A DNA stretch of 47,406 nt from JBEIDK01 sp040383485 (GCA_040383485.1 JBEIDK010000010.1:1-47406); one strand, 5' to 3'. Shown: positions 25,926 to 35,436, numbered from the stretch's first letter. The notes: a model not told the origin generated them from the sequence alone. Made by a program: numbers and translations.

Positions 25926-26966
25926 TCAAATAGGACATTTTTGATGATAATCAATTAATTCAATATTTGATTTTTCAAATTCAAAACCAGCATAATTTTT
26001 TACAATTTCATCAAGTACTTGAACAATTTCATCAACAGTTTTTAATGTTACTAATTTACCTCTATATTCTTTAATGTTAGGCATACCTTTTAGGTAATTG
26101 GCATAATGTCTGCGCATTTCAAAAATACCTACTATTGGTCCTTTCCATTCAAAACTTTTATATAAATGTTTTTTACAAACATCTACTCTATCTTGTATAC
26201 TCGGAGGAGCAAGGTAAGTTCCTGTTTTTACATAGTGCTTTATTTCATCAAAAATCCATGGGTAGCCTATAGCAGCCCTACCAATCATAATTCCATCTAC
26301 GCCATATTTATTTTTATACTCTAAGGCTTTTTCTGGACTATCAATATCACCATTACCAAAAATTGGAATATAAATTCTTGGATTTTCTTTCACCTTAGCA
26401 ATAAGCTCCCAGTTAGCGCTACCTTTATACATTTGAGTTCTTGTACGGCCATGAATGGCCAATGCTTTTATGCCAACGTCTTGAAGGCGCTCAGCAACTT
26501 CTTCAATATTTTTTTTGTCTTCATCCCATCCAAGTCTTGTTTTAACAGTTACTGGTAAATTTGTGCTCTTAACAACAGCATCTGTAAGTCTAACCATTAA
26601 ATCAATATCCTTTAATACACCAGCACCAGCGCCGCGCATGGCTACTTTTTTCACAGGGCAACCAAAATTTATGTCTAATAAATCGGGGTTGGTTGCATCA
26701 ACTATTTTAGCAGCCATTGCAAGACTGTCTTCATCACCACCAAAAATTTGTATGCCTATTGGCTTTTCGTAGTCATATATATCGAGCTTTTTACGACTTT
26801 TAATCGCATCTCTTATTAGGCCTTCACTACTAATAAATTCAGTATACATTAAGTCTGCACCTTTATCTTTACATACTGCTCTAAATGGTGGGTCACTTAC
26901 ATCTTCCATTGGTGCAAGCAACAACGGAAAATCTGGCAATTCTATTTTATCTCCAATTTTAATCAT
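25926..26966 (-). CDS. dusB: tRNA-dihydrouridine synthase DusB
   Basis: 346 aa. FMN-dependent TIM-barrel enzyme that reduces uridine to dihydrouridine in the tRNA D-loop. Motifs: LLAPMEDVSDPPFR, the catalytic Cys in DINFGCPVKKV (C103), VKTRLGWDE, AIHGRTRTQMYKGSANW, IFGNGDI and DGIMIGRAAIGYPWIF for FMN phosphate binding. The C-terminal helical domain ends at YHQKCPI. It is upstream of nothing on its own strand in the window; the 152-bp gap to the ABC operon holds no recognisable element. Confidence 0.95.
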   Translation of the reverse strand: MIKIGDKIELPDFPLLLAPMEDVSDPPFRAVCKDKGADLMYTEFISSEGLIRDAIKSRKKLDIYDYEKPIGIQIFGGDEDSLAMAAKIVDATNPDLLDINFGCPVKKVAMRGAGAGVLKDIDLMVRLTDAVVKSTNLPVTVKTRLGWDEDKKNIEEVAERLQDVGIKALAIHGRTRTQMYKGSANWELIAKVKENPRIYIPIFGNGDIDSPEKALEYKNKYGVDGIMIGRAAIGYPWIFDEIKHYVKTGTYLAPPSIQDRVDVCKKHLYKSFEWKGPIVGIFEMRRHYANYLKGMPNIKEYRGKLVTLKTVDEIVQVLDEIVKNYAGFEFEKSNIELIDYHQKCPI

Positions 26967-27118
26967 CTTATAATTTAAACAAGGCTAAGCGCTTATTGCA
27001 ACAAAGAAAATAAGAATAATTTAATTATTATTTAATTTACAAAAGAATACTCATTAAACTCAATAAAGTCGCAACACCAAATTTTCAATAATATAGCCTT
27101 GAGTTGACAAACGCATTT

Positions 27119-27808
27119 TTAATTCTCAGTTATATTAATGATGCTGCCATCTTCCATTTCAATAATTCTTTTTGTGCGAGCTGCAAATTCATTGTCATGA
27201 GTAACAATTAATAAAGATTGGTTGTAAACTTCAGCCAGTTCTTTAAAAATATTAAAAACAATTTCACCATTTTTTTTGTCCAAATTTCCCGTTGGCTCAT
27301 CTCCCATTATTATGAGAGGGTCGTTTATTAGTGCCCTAGCTATTGCTACTCGCTGCTTTTGACCACCTGATAGTTGATTAGGCAATTTTAATGCTTCGTT
27401 TTCTATTCCTAAAATTTTTAATTTTTGATAGGCTCTCTCTTCAACTTCTTTATCAGAGAATTTCTGAAGTTTTAGTCCGGGTAACATCACATTTTTTAAT
27501 ACTGAAAACTCATTAAGTAAATAATGAAATTGAAAAACAAATCCAATTTTTTGATTTCTAACTTTTGCCAGTTCCACTTCTTTTTTTCCTTTCATTCTCT
27601 CACCATCCAAATACAAATCACCTTCATAATCCGTATCCATTGTTGATAAAATATACAACAAGGTTGATTTTCCGCAACCTGATTTTCCAATAATAGAAAC
27701 GAATTCACTTTGCTTGATGGCAAAATTTACATTCTTTAAGATTTGGATAGTAATTGGGTCATGAAAACTCTTAGAAATACCCTTTGATTCTAGAATAAAT
27801 TCAGGCAT
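27119..27808 (-). CDS. ABC transporter ATP-binding subunit (MacB/LolD type)
   Basis: 229 aa. Walker A GKSGCGKST (41-49), Q-loop FVFQFHYLLNEFSVLKN, signature QLSGGQKQRVAIARAL, Walker B LIIMGDEPTGNLD and the switch His in VTHDNEF are all intact. The sequence belongs to the MacB/LolD group that drives mechanotransmission rather than import. It begins 1 bp after the stop of the permease gene and is the last gene of the adaptor-permease-ATPase operon. Confidence 0.93.
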   Translation of the reverse strand: MPEFILESKGISKSFHDPITIQILKNVNFAIKQSEFVSIIGKSGCGKSTLLYILSTMDTDYEGDLYLDGERMKGKKEVELAKVRNQKIGFVFQFHYLLNEFSVLKNVMLPGLKLQKFSDKEVEERAYQKLKILGIENEALKLPNQLSGGQKQRVAIARALINDPLIIMGDEPTGNLDKKNGEIVFNIFKELAEVYNQSLLIVTHDNEFAARTKRIIEMEDGSIINITEN

Positions 27809-27809
27809 A

Positions 27810-29069
27810 TTATTTCCCTCTAATGATTACAACAGGATCAATTTTACTTGCCTTACGAGAAGGAAAGTAACCTGCAAAATAGGTTGTTACTACCGAAAAA
27901 ATGCTAGCGATAATGTAGAATTTAGGATTGTAGTTAATTGGATAAGTTTTAATTGTGGGCAATGCTGCGGTATTAAATGGTATTTGGTCGATAATATTAG
28001 ATAAGCCAAAGCCAAAAAGCAAACCCAACATACCTCCAAAAATACCTATACTAAGTGCAATGGTAATAAATATTTTATTTACATCACCTCCAGAAAAACC
28101 TGTTGCTTTTAGTATTGCTATTGAATCCATTTTTTCAAAAATCATCATATTTAAAATGTTGTAAATACCAAAACCAGCAACAATTAAAAGTGTAATGCCA
28201 ACGGCGTATGATATTAAAGTTCTAACAGAACTGCCAGTTTCAAATTGTGAGTTTGCTGTTTGAATATCAACTGCTTCAACATCAAATAATTTAGAATATT
28301 CTATTGCTAATGCCGGCGCTTCTATTATACTTTTAAGCTTTATTTGAATGTCTGTAATATAACTATTTGTTTCGCCAAGTAGCTTTTGTGCTGTTATTAT
28401 AGAGGCATAACTTTGTACCTTATCTAAATCTTGTAAACCTGACTGGAAAAATCCTACTACTTTAAGTTGCATACGCTCTCCTTTGGCAGTTGTAACCTGA
28501 ATAACATCTCCAATATTAGCTAACATTTTTTCTGCTGCACCTTTACCCAAGATAATACTGTTAGGAATATTTTTTAAGTCTATAAAATTGCCTTCAGTAA
28601 CATAATCTTTAAAAAAAAACAACTTATTTTCTGCCTCAACATCTATACCATTTATAACCCCTGTAAGGTCAATTGCACCAACGTTATAAAATACTTGAGC
28701 AGTTATTTTAGGAGCTACTCCAAAAACACGATTGTCATTTTTCAAAGCGCTAATTATTGATGCCGAATTATATATTTCTAATCTTTCATTCTTAGGCTTT
28801 TTAGAACTTACAAAGTTATGATGGTTTTTATATTCAATGCTTTGGTCAATAGGCTGCACTTTAGATGCTTGTATTTCGTTGTATAGTCTAATATGAGGAG
28901 TGCGATTTAAAATTAACCCATCAAGCAAATCATTTAATCCAGACATAAAACTAAGTAAGGCAATAAACATAGTGATACTAAATGTTACTCCTATTGCTGC
29001 TACTAGTGTCTGTTTCCAGCGGGCTAGAAGTAATGATTTGGAAACATTTATAATTAATTTATAATTCAT
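27810..29069 (-). CDS. ABC transporter permease (MacB/LolC/E type)
   Basis: 419 aa. One N-terminal membrane helix (WKQTLVAAIGVTFSITMFIALLSF region), a periplasmic MacB-PCD-like domain (about 50-270), then three C-terminal helices (about 287-312, 333-360 and 375-405) with the usual FGIYNILNMMIFEKMDSIAILKATGF coupling region. Such permeases work in export of peptides, lipoproteins or small molecules across the envelope, not through a classical channel. It overlaps the adaptor gene by 4 nt (ATGA) and is followed by the ATPase gene after 1 bp. Confidence 0.9.
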   Translation of the reverse strand: MNYKLIINVSKSLLLARWKQTLVAAIGVTFSITMFIALLSFMSGLNDLLDGLILNRTPHIRLYNEIQASKVQPIDQSIEYKNHHNFVSSKKPKNERLEIYNSASIISALKNDNRVFGVAPKITAQVFYNVGAIDLTGVINGIDVEAENKLFFFKDYVTEGNFIDLKNIPNSIILGKGAAEKMLANIGDVIQVTTAKGERMQLKVVGFFQSGLQDLDKVQSYASIITAQKLLGETNSYITDIQIKLKSIIEAPALAIEYSKLFDVEAVDIQTANSQFETGSSVRTLISYAVGITLLIVAGFGIYNILNMMIFEKMDSIAILKATGFSGGDVNKIFITIALSIGIFGGMLGLLFGFGLSNIIDQIPFNTAALPTIKTYPINYNPKFYIIASIFSVVTTYFAGYFPSRKASKIDPVVIIRGK

Positions 29070-30145
29070 TGGGTTGGTTTTTTCAATTCCATTTCTCTAG
29101 TTATTCCAGATAATATCTCAATTTTTTGATAGTCTTTTAAACCAGTTTTCACTTTGATTGTATCGCCATTTTTATTAATTACAAGAGAATCTCCAATTAA
29201 ATAACTACGTGGTATTAAAATAGATTTATTTTTTGTGTTAAGTACAATGTTTGCCTCAAAATTGATATTAGGAAATAAAACCTCTGGTGCTTTTGTAAAT
29301 AAAGCTTCAACCAAAAAAGTTTTACTTCGTTCATTCATAATAGGATTAATTTTAGAAACCCTAGCCTCAAAAACTTTACCTCTATAACTATCAAGCGTTA
29401 CCATAACAGCCATATTCTTTGATATCTTCAATATGTCATATTCATCTACTTGCATCTCTAAAATAAAATTTTTAGCATCGCCAATAATTGCAACAGAAGT
29501 TTGCGCTCCTACAATTTCTCCTTTAGATTTTGTGATATTGTAAACAATACCATCAATTTCACTTTTTAGTGTGTAATCACTTTCTAATTTACTAGTAATT
29601 TGTAAATTGTTTTTACTTTGAGATGAATTAAAATCTAATTGACGCTTTAAATCCTTGAATCGGACTTTTGCTGAAAATAATGCGGTTCTTGAATTTAGAT
29701 ATGCCAATTCACGTTGCTCAAATTCAACCTTAGTTCCAATTTGCTGTTGCCATAAATTTTTTTGACGAAAGTAAAATGCAGAATCATTTTTTAATTTATT
29801 TTCCGCTAACTCCACCAGCATTTTTGCCTCATTCAGCTTGTCTTGATTGTTATTAAAACTAGAAAAATTAGCAGCTAATTCAGCATTTTCCTTACTAAGT
29901 TTTTGAGCATCATTTGCAATGCTTAATATAGGAGTTCCCTTCTGCACTGTATCACCCTCTGTAACATAGATTTCTTTAACTATACCATTTACGGTTGCAA
30001 AAGCTTGATACTGATTCTTGCTCTTGATTATACCAGAAGCGTATATTGATTCAGTAATTGATTCAAAGGTTGGTTTTATAGTTTCCACCTTGCTTTTGCA
30101 AGAGTAATTAATTATTAAAGTGAGTAAAAATATTTTCTTAAACAT
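29066..30145 (-). CDS. Periplasmic adaptor lipoprotein (HlyD/MacA type)
   Basis: 359 aa from the ATG at 30145; an upstream TTG (30175) would put ten residues ahead of the lipoprotein signal. The signal MFKKIFLLTLIINYSC places the lipidated Cys at position 16. Next come a barrel-sandwich half (VNGIVKEIYVTEGDTVQKGTPILSI), a coiled-coil hairpin of about 90 residues, the second half (LKSEIDGIVYNITKSKGEIVG) and beta-barrel domains. It would connect the MacB-like permease to the outer membrane or dock substrate. No TolC-like gene is adjacent. Confidence 0.9.
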   Translation of the reverse strand: MFKKIFLLTLIINYSCKSKVETIKPTFESITESIYASGIIKSKNQYQAFATVNGIVKEIYVTEGDTVQKGTPILSIANDAQKLSKENAELAANFSSFNNNQDKLNEAKMLVELAENKLKNDSAFYFRQKNLWQQQIGTKVEFEQRELAYLNSRTALFSAKVRFKDLKRQLDFNSSQSKNNLQITSKLESDYTLKSEIDGIVYNITKSKGEIVGAQTSVAIIGDAKNFILEMQVDEYDILKISKNMAVMVTLDSYRGKVFEARVSKINPIMNERSKTFLVEALFTKAPEVLFPNINFEANIVLNTKNKSILIPRSYLIGDSLVINKNGDTIKVKTGLKDYQKIEILSGITREMELKKPTQ

Positions 30146-30151
30146 AACAAA

Positions 30152-30159
30152 CAAAAGTA
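30152..30159 (-). promoter_or_regulatory. Putative -7 promoter element of the ABC operon
   Basis: Minus strand TACTTTTG, exact TAnnTTTG match, 6 nt before the adaptor ATG at 30145. The position implies an almost leaderless transcript if functional, which is a reason for caution. Confidence 0.35.
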
Positions 30160-30330
30160 AATTTTTTTTTATCAATAATATATTAAAGAATCATATATAT
30201 AGATGATATTTATTAGTCTCAATTCCTTCACTAAATTAGAGTTAGTAACATTTAATGGTTAATCATTTAATGAAAGTGATTTTATTTTTAATCATAGTTT
30301 ACATATTTTCAGCCCATAATTAACCAAATT

Positions 30331-32163
30331 TTGAAACTTTATTTTACTGCAATTCTCTGTTTATTTTTTTTTCAAAAAAATTATTCTCAATCAAAGTATG
30401 AGGTAAAAATTGATTTAGTAAATATAAAAAAAGATAAAGTTGATGTTGAAGTTCTATTGCCATTTCAGGAAAAGGATACTATTACCTATTGCATACCTGC
30501 AATAATACCAGGCACCTATGCAAGATATGATTTTGGCAAATTTTTAACCAACTTCAAAGCTTATGATAGAGAAGGAAAACGACTAAAAATTAAGAAAAAA
30601 AGTATAAATGAATTCCAGATTATTGGAGGAAAAGCATCTAAAATTTCTTATAAAGTAAATGATACTTGGGATGCAAATTCAAAGGATAATTATGTTTTTC
30701 AACCTGCGGGTACCAACATTGAAAAAAATAAAAACGTGGTCTTAAATCATCATGGCTTCATTGGATATATTTCAGGAATGCAAAACAAAGCTTACGAAAT
30801 TAAAATTTTCAAGCCAAGTAATTTTTTCGCTAATACTTCAATAAAATCGACTCATATTGACAATCAACATGACATAGAATACGCAAATAGTTATGTTCAT
30901 TTAGCAGACAGCCCAACTTTGTATTGCATTGCAGATACAGTAAGTTTTAAATGTAATAACAGTAAAATAAATATTGGTGTTTATTCATCAAGCGGTCTTG
31001 TAAAGGCCGAAAAAATAAAACAATGTATTACTCCATTGGCAAGTGCTTTGGCATTATTCTTTAATATTTTACCTGTAAATGAATACCATTTTATTTTTTA
31101 TTTTTCTGGTGCTAACGACCATAAGGTTTGGGGAACAGGTGCAAGTGGAGCATTAGAACATAACTATTCTTCTTTTTACTTTATGCCAGAAATTGAAGAC
31201 ACAGTAACCTTATTTTCTTTTGTTAAAGACGTTACAGCTCATGAATTTTTACATATTCTTACTCCACTAAATGTGCATAGTTATGAAATAGAAAATTTCG
31301 ATTTTATAAATCCTAAAATGAGTCAACATTTATGGATGTATGAAGGCGTAACTGAGTATTTTTCTCAATTAGTTCAGTTAAGAGCAGGTTTAATAAACGA
31401 AGAACGATTTATCGAAAATATACATTCTAAAATTGAAGCTTCAGCTGAATTTCCAAAATTTTCCTTTACTGAAATGAGTAGGAATGTATGTATAAAACCA
31501 TTTTCAGATTATTATGATAACGTTTATCAAAAAGGGGCACTATTAGGATTTATGTTAGATATAGAATTGTCTAGTTTAAGTAATAATAAATTCGGGCTAC
31601 CTGAATTGATGACGAGTCTAACAAAAAAATATGGACCTGATAGGCCATTTAAAGATGATGACTTATTTGATGAAATAGTTTCACTCACACATCCAAAAAT
31701 TAAAGAATATTTTAATGATTATATAATTGAAAGTAAACCATTACCTTATCAGGATTTATTTGATAAAATTGGTTGGACATATAAAGACTCTCTAACCGAT
31801 ACAGTTTATAACTTTGGTTTACTAGGAATAGCTTCGGTAGGTGCTAAGGATTATTATAAAGTTGTAAAAACTCAAGAAGATTTGAATTTGTTTGGACTCA
31901 AAAGCAAGGACCGTATAGTTTCGATAAATGATAAAAAAGTAAATGCTATGGATTGGTCACAATTTGAAGTACTTATAAAACCCAAAACAAATAAAAAAGT
32001 TACTGTTTCAATTTTACGAAATGGTAAAAGTTTAAATTTGACGGCTGTGCCTAGAAAAAGGACAAAGATAAAAAAGTACGAAATAAAATTACAAACAAAT
32101 TTAACAAAGCCACAAGTTGAGCTACGACAAAAAATGTTTGGAAATATTTTAATAACTCAATAA
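30331..32163 (+). CDS. M61 family glycyl aminopeptidase with PDZ domain
   Basis: 610 aa from a TTG; the frame has no ATG between the upstream stop (30295) and the signal peptide (KLYFTAILCLFFFQKNYSQ), so TTG is the only reasonable start. Residues about 22-200 are the beta-rich N-terminal domain (IIPGTYARYDFGKFL). The catalytic domain carries HEFLH (H304, E305, H308) and the third zinc ligand Glu in WMYEGVTEYF (about E338). A PDZ domain follows at about 490-580 (LFGLKSKDRIVSINDKKV). Expected to be a secreted or periplasmic zinc aminopeptidase. It is 3 bp upstream of the DUF2461 gene. Confidence 0.93.
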   Translation: MKLYFTAILCLFFFQKNYSQSKYEVKIDLVNIKKDKVDVEVLLPFQEKDTITYCIPAIIPGTYARYDFGKFLTNFKAYDREGKRLKIKKKSINEFQIIGGKASKISYKVNDTWDANSKDNYVFQPAGTNIEKNKNVVLNHHGFIGYISGMQNKAYEIKIFKPSNFFANTSIKSTHIDNQHDIEYANSYVHLADSPTLYCIADTVSFKCNNSKINIGVYSSSGLVKAEKIKQCITPLASALALFFNILPVNEYHFIFYFSGANDHKVWGTGASGALEHNYSSFYFMPEIEDTVTLFSFVKDVTAHEFLHILTPLNVHSYEIENFDFINPKMSQHLWMYEGVTEYFSQLVQLRAGLINEERFIENIHSKIEASAEFPKFSFTEMSRNVCIKPFSDYYDNVYQKGALLGFMLDIELSSLSNNKFGLPELMTSLTKKYGPDRPFKDDDLFDEIVSLTHPKIKEYFNDYIIESKPLPYQDLFDKIGWTYKDSLTDTVYNFGLLGIASVGAKDYYKVVKTQEDLNLFGLKSKDRIVSINDKKVNAMDWSQFEVLIKPKTNKKVTVSILRNGKSLNLTAVPRKRTKIKKYEIKLQTNLTKPQVELRQKMFGNILITQ

Positions 32164-32166
32164 AAA

Positions 32167-32835
32167 ATGAACAAAGAACTATTTGATTTCTTAAAGGAAT
32201 TAAAGGTAAACAATAATAAGGAATGGTTTGATTTAAATAGAAAACGATATGAATTATTACGTTCAAACTTTATAGAACATATACAGTTACTTATCAACGA
32301 AATTGCAAAATTTGATAAAAGCGTTTCAAATTTAGATGCCAAGAAGACTATCTTCAGAATTAATAGAGACATCAGATTTTCGAAAGATAAAAAGCCATAT
32401 AAAACAAACTTTGGTGCCTATATAAATGGCAATGGTAAAAAAAGTGCTCATGCCGGATATTACATACATTTTGAACCAGAGGGCACTTTCATTGCAGGAG
32501 GAATGTGGCAACCAGAATCATTGATTCTCTCGAAAATTCGCCAAGAAATTGATTATAACTCTAAAGATTTTTTAAGAATTGTAGAATCTAAAAAAATTAT
32601 TGAATACTTTGGAGGAATGCAAAAAACTGACATACTTAAAACTATGCCTAAAGGTTATGATGTGTCATTAAAGTATTCTGAATACTTGCGTTTGAAGTCA
32701 TTCGTGCTTGTTAAAAATTATACTCAAAAGCAAGTTTTTGATAAAGATTTTATAAAAAAAACTGCTCTCGATTTTAAAGTTATTTATCCATTCAATAATT
32801 TTTTGAATAGGGTATTAGATGACCAAAATGAATAG
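32167..32835 (+). CDS. DUF2461 (TIGR02453) family protein
   Basis: 222 aa, normal family length. Family motifs: FDFLKELKVNNNKEWFDLNRKRYE, IFRINRDIRFSKDKKPYKTNFGAYI, AGYYIHFEPEGTFIAGGMW and the C-terminal helix. The function of the family is not established. No signal peptide. Transcribed with the M61 gene and overlapping the next gene by 17 nt (8 nt if the later start is used). Confidence 0.92.
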   Translation: MNKELFDFLKELKVNNNKEWFDLNRKRYELLRSNFIEHIQLLINEIAKFDKSVSNLDAKKTIFRINRDIRFSKDKKPYKTNFGAYINGNGKKSAHAGYYIHFEPEGTFIAGGMWQPESLILSKIRQEIDYNSKDFLRIVESKKIIEYFGGMQKTDILKTMPKGYDVSLKYSEYLRLKSFVLVKNYTQKQVFDKDFIKKTALDFKVIYPFNNFLNRVLDDQNE

Positions 32836-33502
32836 TCATTTTTATAAGTATGCCCTTGTTACGATAATCATATTATTCGATTTGCAAGCATCATCGGCAC
32901 AATCACATTTTATGGATTCTATTTATCATGCGCTAGGAGCTAAGCCTACAGGTGAAATAAGAATTGATGGGCGCAATTCATTTTTAACTGGTTCTAAAAC
33001 ACCCATAAGTGGATTAAAAGCAGGTTTAGATTTTGATAGTAAGTTCATAATTGGAATTGGTTGGCAATGGATAAGGGATAATAGGAAACCAGAAAGTTAC
33101 AACTCTGTAATTTCAATTAATGATACCCTTATCAGAAAAACTAAATTACATTATTTAGCATTATATGCCGAATATACATTTTACAAAACCAAACATTGGC
33201 AGTTTTCTATTATGCCTCAAATTGGAATGGGTTCAACCTATTATAGCTACGAACATTCTAATAATGAGCTATTAAATTCGGTATCAAGAAAAAGTGCCGT
33301 ATTCATATATGAACCAATGATGTCGGGGAACTATAGAATTACAAAATATTTCGGTTTAGGGGCTGATTTGGGCTGGAGATTTACTATTAAGAATAGAAGA
33401 ATTGTGAAAGACTTTTTAACCTCTCCAATTTACTCATTTCATTTCGATATATACTGGTGGACTATCTATAAATCAATTTTTAGAAAAAATAAAAAGAGTT
33501 AG
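32819..33502 (+). CDS. Predicted outer-membrane barrel protein
   Basis: 227 aa. The start is either the ATG at 32819 or the one at 32828; both give a signal peptide (YALVTIIILFDLQASSA, then Q). The mature part has barrel-like strands (KLHYLALYAEYTFY, WQFSIMPQIGMGSTYYSY, GLGADLGWRFTI) and ends in an aromatic strand followed by a basic tail. No named family recognised. Last gene of the M61 unit; converges with the Nudix-like gene, with 15 bp between stops. Confidence 0.6.
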   Translation: MTKMNSHFYKYALVTIIILFDLQASSAQSHFMDSIYHALGAKPTGEIRIDGRNSFLTGSKTPISGLKAGLDFDSKFIIGIGWQWIRDNRKPESYNSVISINDTLIRKTKLHYLALYAEYTFYKTKHWQFSIMPQIGMGSTYYSYEHSNNELLNSVSRKSAVFIYEPMMSGNYRITKYFGLGADLGWRFTIKNRRIVKDFLTSPIYSFHFDIYWWTIYKSIFRKNKKS

Positions 33503-33517
33503 TTACATTTCTATTTA

Positions 33518-34282
33518 TTAAAAATCAAAACCTACCATTTCCTTGCGCATTGCTTCATATTTGGGCTTATCAAAACTATAAAGTTGTGCTTGTTTATGAG
33601 GCACTCCAGTTTGTTTTTCTAGAAGTGGCATTAGTACTTTTTTACTTAAAATTTTTCTTCTAAAATTTCGCTTATCTAAAGGCTGACCCAACACCGCTTC
33701 ATACAATTTTTGCAATTGTCCAAGTGAAAATTTTTCTGGCAACAATTCAAATCCTACTGGCTCAATGTGAAGTTTTTGCTTTAAAGCAAGAAGTGCTTTA
33801 TAAACAATTTGATTATGGTCAAATGCCAAGTCGGGTATTTTTGAAATTGGATACCACGCTGCATTTTTTGCAAAAGATGCAGCATGTAAGTTTAATTTGT
33901 CAAGTTTTATTAATGAATAATAAGCTACAGTAATTACCCTTGCACTTGGCTCATCGCGAATACTTTTTAGCCAGTCTTCATCATATTTACTTTTTACACG
34001 ATTTGGGTCACCAAATGTATAAAACTGCTCCATGTAAATCTTATCAACTCCTGTTAGTTCTTTTAGTACACGTTTTGCTGAGGTATCTAAATCTTCATTG
34101 TCTAATATTAAATTTCCTGGCAATGATATATTCCTATAGTAATAATCTTTAGGAATATTTGATGGCTGTTCACGCTCAATTAATAAAATTTTAAGCTCTT
34201 CAAAGTCAAAACCAAAAATAGCGCAGTCAACAGAAACGTGAGGATTTAATTTGCCAGATTGTTCTAATGTTTTTTTATACAT
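33518..34282 (-). CDS. Nudix-like transcriptional regulator (NrtR-type), degenerate Nudix box
   Basis: 254 aa. Residues about 13-155 are a Nudix fold, but the catalytic box at G56-V79 is one residue longer than the 23-residue consensus. Aligned on R71, the Glu after Arg is V72 and the second Glu of the EE pair is L76, so hydrolase activity is doubtful. Residues about 175-240 are a winged helix with the motif SLGQLQKLYEAVLGQPLDKR and NFRRKILSKKVLMPL, typical of the Nudix-related regulators such as NrtR and AraR. The inference is that the domain senses an ADP-ribose-like or sugar ligand. A small inverted repeat lies 21 bp upstream of its start. Confidence 0.85.
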   Translation of the reverse strand: MYKKTLEQSGKLNPHVSVDCAIFGFDFEELKILLIEREQPSNIPKDYYYRNISLPGNLILDNEDLDTSAKRVLKELTGVDKIYMEQFYTFGDPNRVKSKYDEDWLKSIRDEPSARVITVAYYSLIKLDKLNLHAASFAKNAAWYPISKIPDLAFDHNQIVYKALLALKQKLHIEPVGFELLPEKFSLGQLQKLYEAVLGQPLDKRNFRRKILSKKVLMPLLEKQTGVPHKQAQLYSFDKPKYEAMRKEMVGFDF

Positions 34283-34302
34283 ACCAATTATTACGTTTTA
34301 CA

Positions 34303-34324
34303 TTTAGTAAAATTTGACACTAAA
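34303..34324. promoter_or_regulatory. Inverted repeat upstream of the Nudix-like regulator (possible operator)
   Basis: TTTAGT (34303-34308) and ACTAAA (34319-34324) form an inverted repeat with a 10-nt spacer; a second, overlapping repeat is TTTTAC/GTAAAA (34296-34312). The location in the 59-bp gap upstream of a DNA-binding protein gene suggests autoregulation, but short A/T repeats occur by chance. Confidence 0.3.
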
Positions 34325-34341
34325 TATATTATACAATATTA

Positions 34342-35436
34342 TTACTTTTTATTCTCAAAAAAACTAGTCATTTCATCTTCACTCATATTAACTACTGACC
34401 ATTTATTTAGCACTTTACTATTTTCTATTCCAACTACTGTTGGAAAAAAAGGTCCAGTAATTTTAACCATCTCATCCATACTTAAATCTATTGAAGGCAT
34501 ATCTGAACATTTTGCCCTTGCTAAAAATAGTTTTTTATCTTTATTTTCTCCACCATAAACAAATAAAATTTTCATTTCAGGGTGTTGCTTTTTAATGATG
34601 TGTAATTTGAAGGCCATATCTCTGCAATGCGGACAAGTGAGGCTTAAGAAAGCAATAACCTTTCTACCCTTCTTCCAATTATTATCTATTTTATTTGTTC
34701 TAAATGCGTCTAATTTATCTGCTTTCAGTTCATAATTTAACTTACCTATATCATATGTTTCTATCACAAATAAATCCGGCGGATTAATAATGAATGGCAA
34801 TGCCACGCTTGAAATGATTATAGCGAAAATGGATACTTTTTTAATTATTAGTTTTTTAAATCTTAAATTAAGAAGCAAAACAGAAATTATAAACAATAAT
34901 ATAATTTCAAATACAATAAAGTTAAAAGGATTTGCTACTACTTGAATCCAAGAAAAATAAAAAATAATAGGTAGTGCTAATGCAATTAATAATGAAATGG
35001 CTAATAAATGCCTGTTTATTTGTAAATCATTATCTTGAAGTTTATAAACAATCATTGCTGCAACAATCATAAAAATGTTTTTAACAATTGATTCAGCAGG
35101 TGTCATTTGAAGATAGGTACCAAAGCATCCACAATTGCCAGAATTGCCATCTTTTATAATTGCAAATATTAAGTAGAACGTAAAAAATATAAGTAGAACT
35201 ACCATGCCTTTTAAAGTTAGCTTTACACTCTGTTGTGTAATTAAAAGTATCCCTAAAATTATTTCTAACGCTATTAAAAGTCTAGCTACAAATGGAGCAA
35301 ATGTCCAATTAAAAATACCAAGTTCTACAAAATTCATCTCAAAAGGCTCAATAGGAAAAAGTTTTATATAACCTGAGAAGATGAAGACTAAACCTAGTAA
35401 AAATGTAAAAATTGATAAGAGTATTTTTTTTTGCAT
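34342..35436 (-). CDS. MauE/DoxX-like membrane protein fused to a thioredoxin-like domain
   Basis: 364 aa. Residues 1-140 form a four-helix MauE/DoxX-like unit with the redox pair C102/C104 in GNCGCFG. Three more hydrophobic stretches follow (about 143-165, 170-190 and 200-218). Residues about 235-364 are a thioredoxin-like domain with the CxxC motif LTCPHC (C268, C271) and a cis-Pro loop GPFFPTVVG (about 335). The arrangement suggests electron transfer from the membrane cysteines to the soluble CxxC, like DsbB/DsbD-type or VKOR-like systems; this is inference. It lies 56 bp downstream of mpl on the same strand. Confidence 0.8.
   Translation of the reverse strand: MQKKILLSIFTFLLGLVFIFSGYIKLFPIEPFEMNFVELGIFNWTFAPFVARLLIALEIILGILLITQQSVKLTLKGMVVLLIFFTFYLIFAIIKDGNSGNCGCFGTYLQMTPAESIVKNIFMIVAAMIVYKLQDNDLQINRHLLAISLLIALALPIIFYFSWIQVVANPFNFIVFEIILLFIISVLLLNLRFKKLIIKKVSIFAIIISSVALPFIINPPDLFVIETYDIGKLNYELKADKLDAFRTNKIDNNWKKGRKVIAFLSLTCPHCRDMAFKLHIIKKQHPEMKILFVYGGENKDKKLFLARAKCSDMPSIDLSMDEMVKITGPFFPTVVGIENSKVLNKWSVVNMSEDEMTSFFENKK

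Noticed and set aside
26967..27118. Possible RNA gene or regulatory element between dusB and the ABC operon
   Set aside because: No stable hairpin, tRNA-like or riboswitch-like pattern was seen; only A/T-rich spacer.
27810..30145. A specific MacAB macrolide or LolCDE lipoprotein assignment for the ABC operon
   Set aside because: Adaptor-permease-ATPase order fits MacAB, but substrate cannot be read from sequence and no TolC gene is adjacent, so only the type is given.
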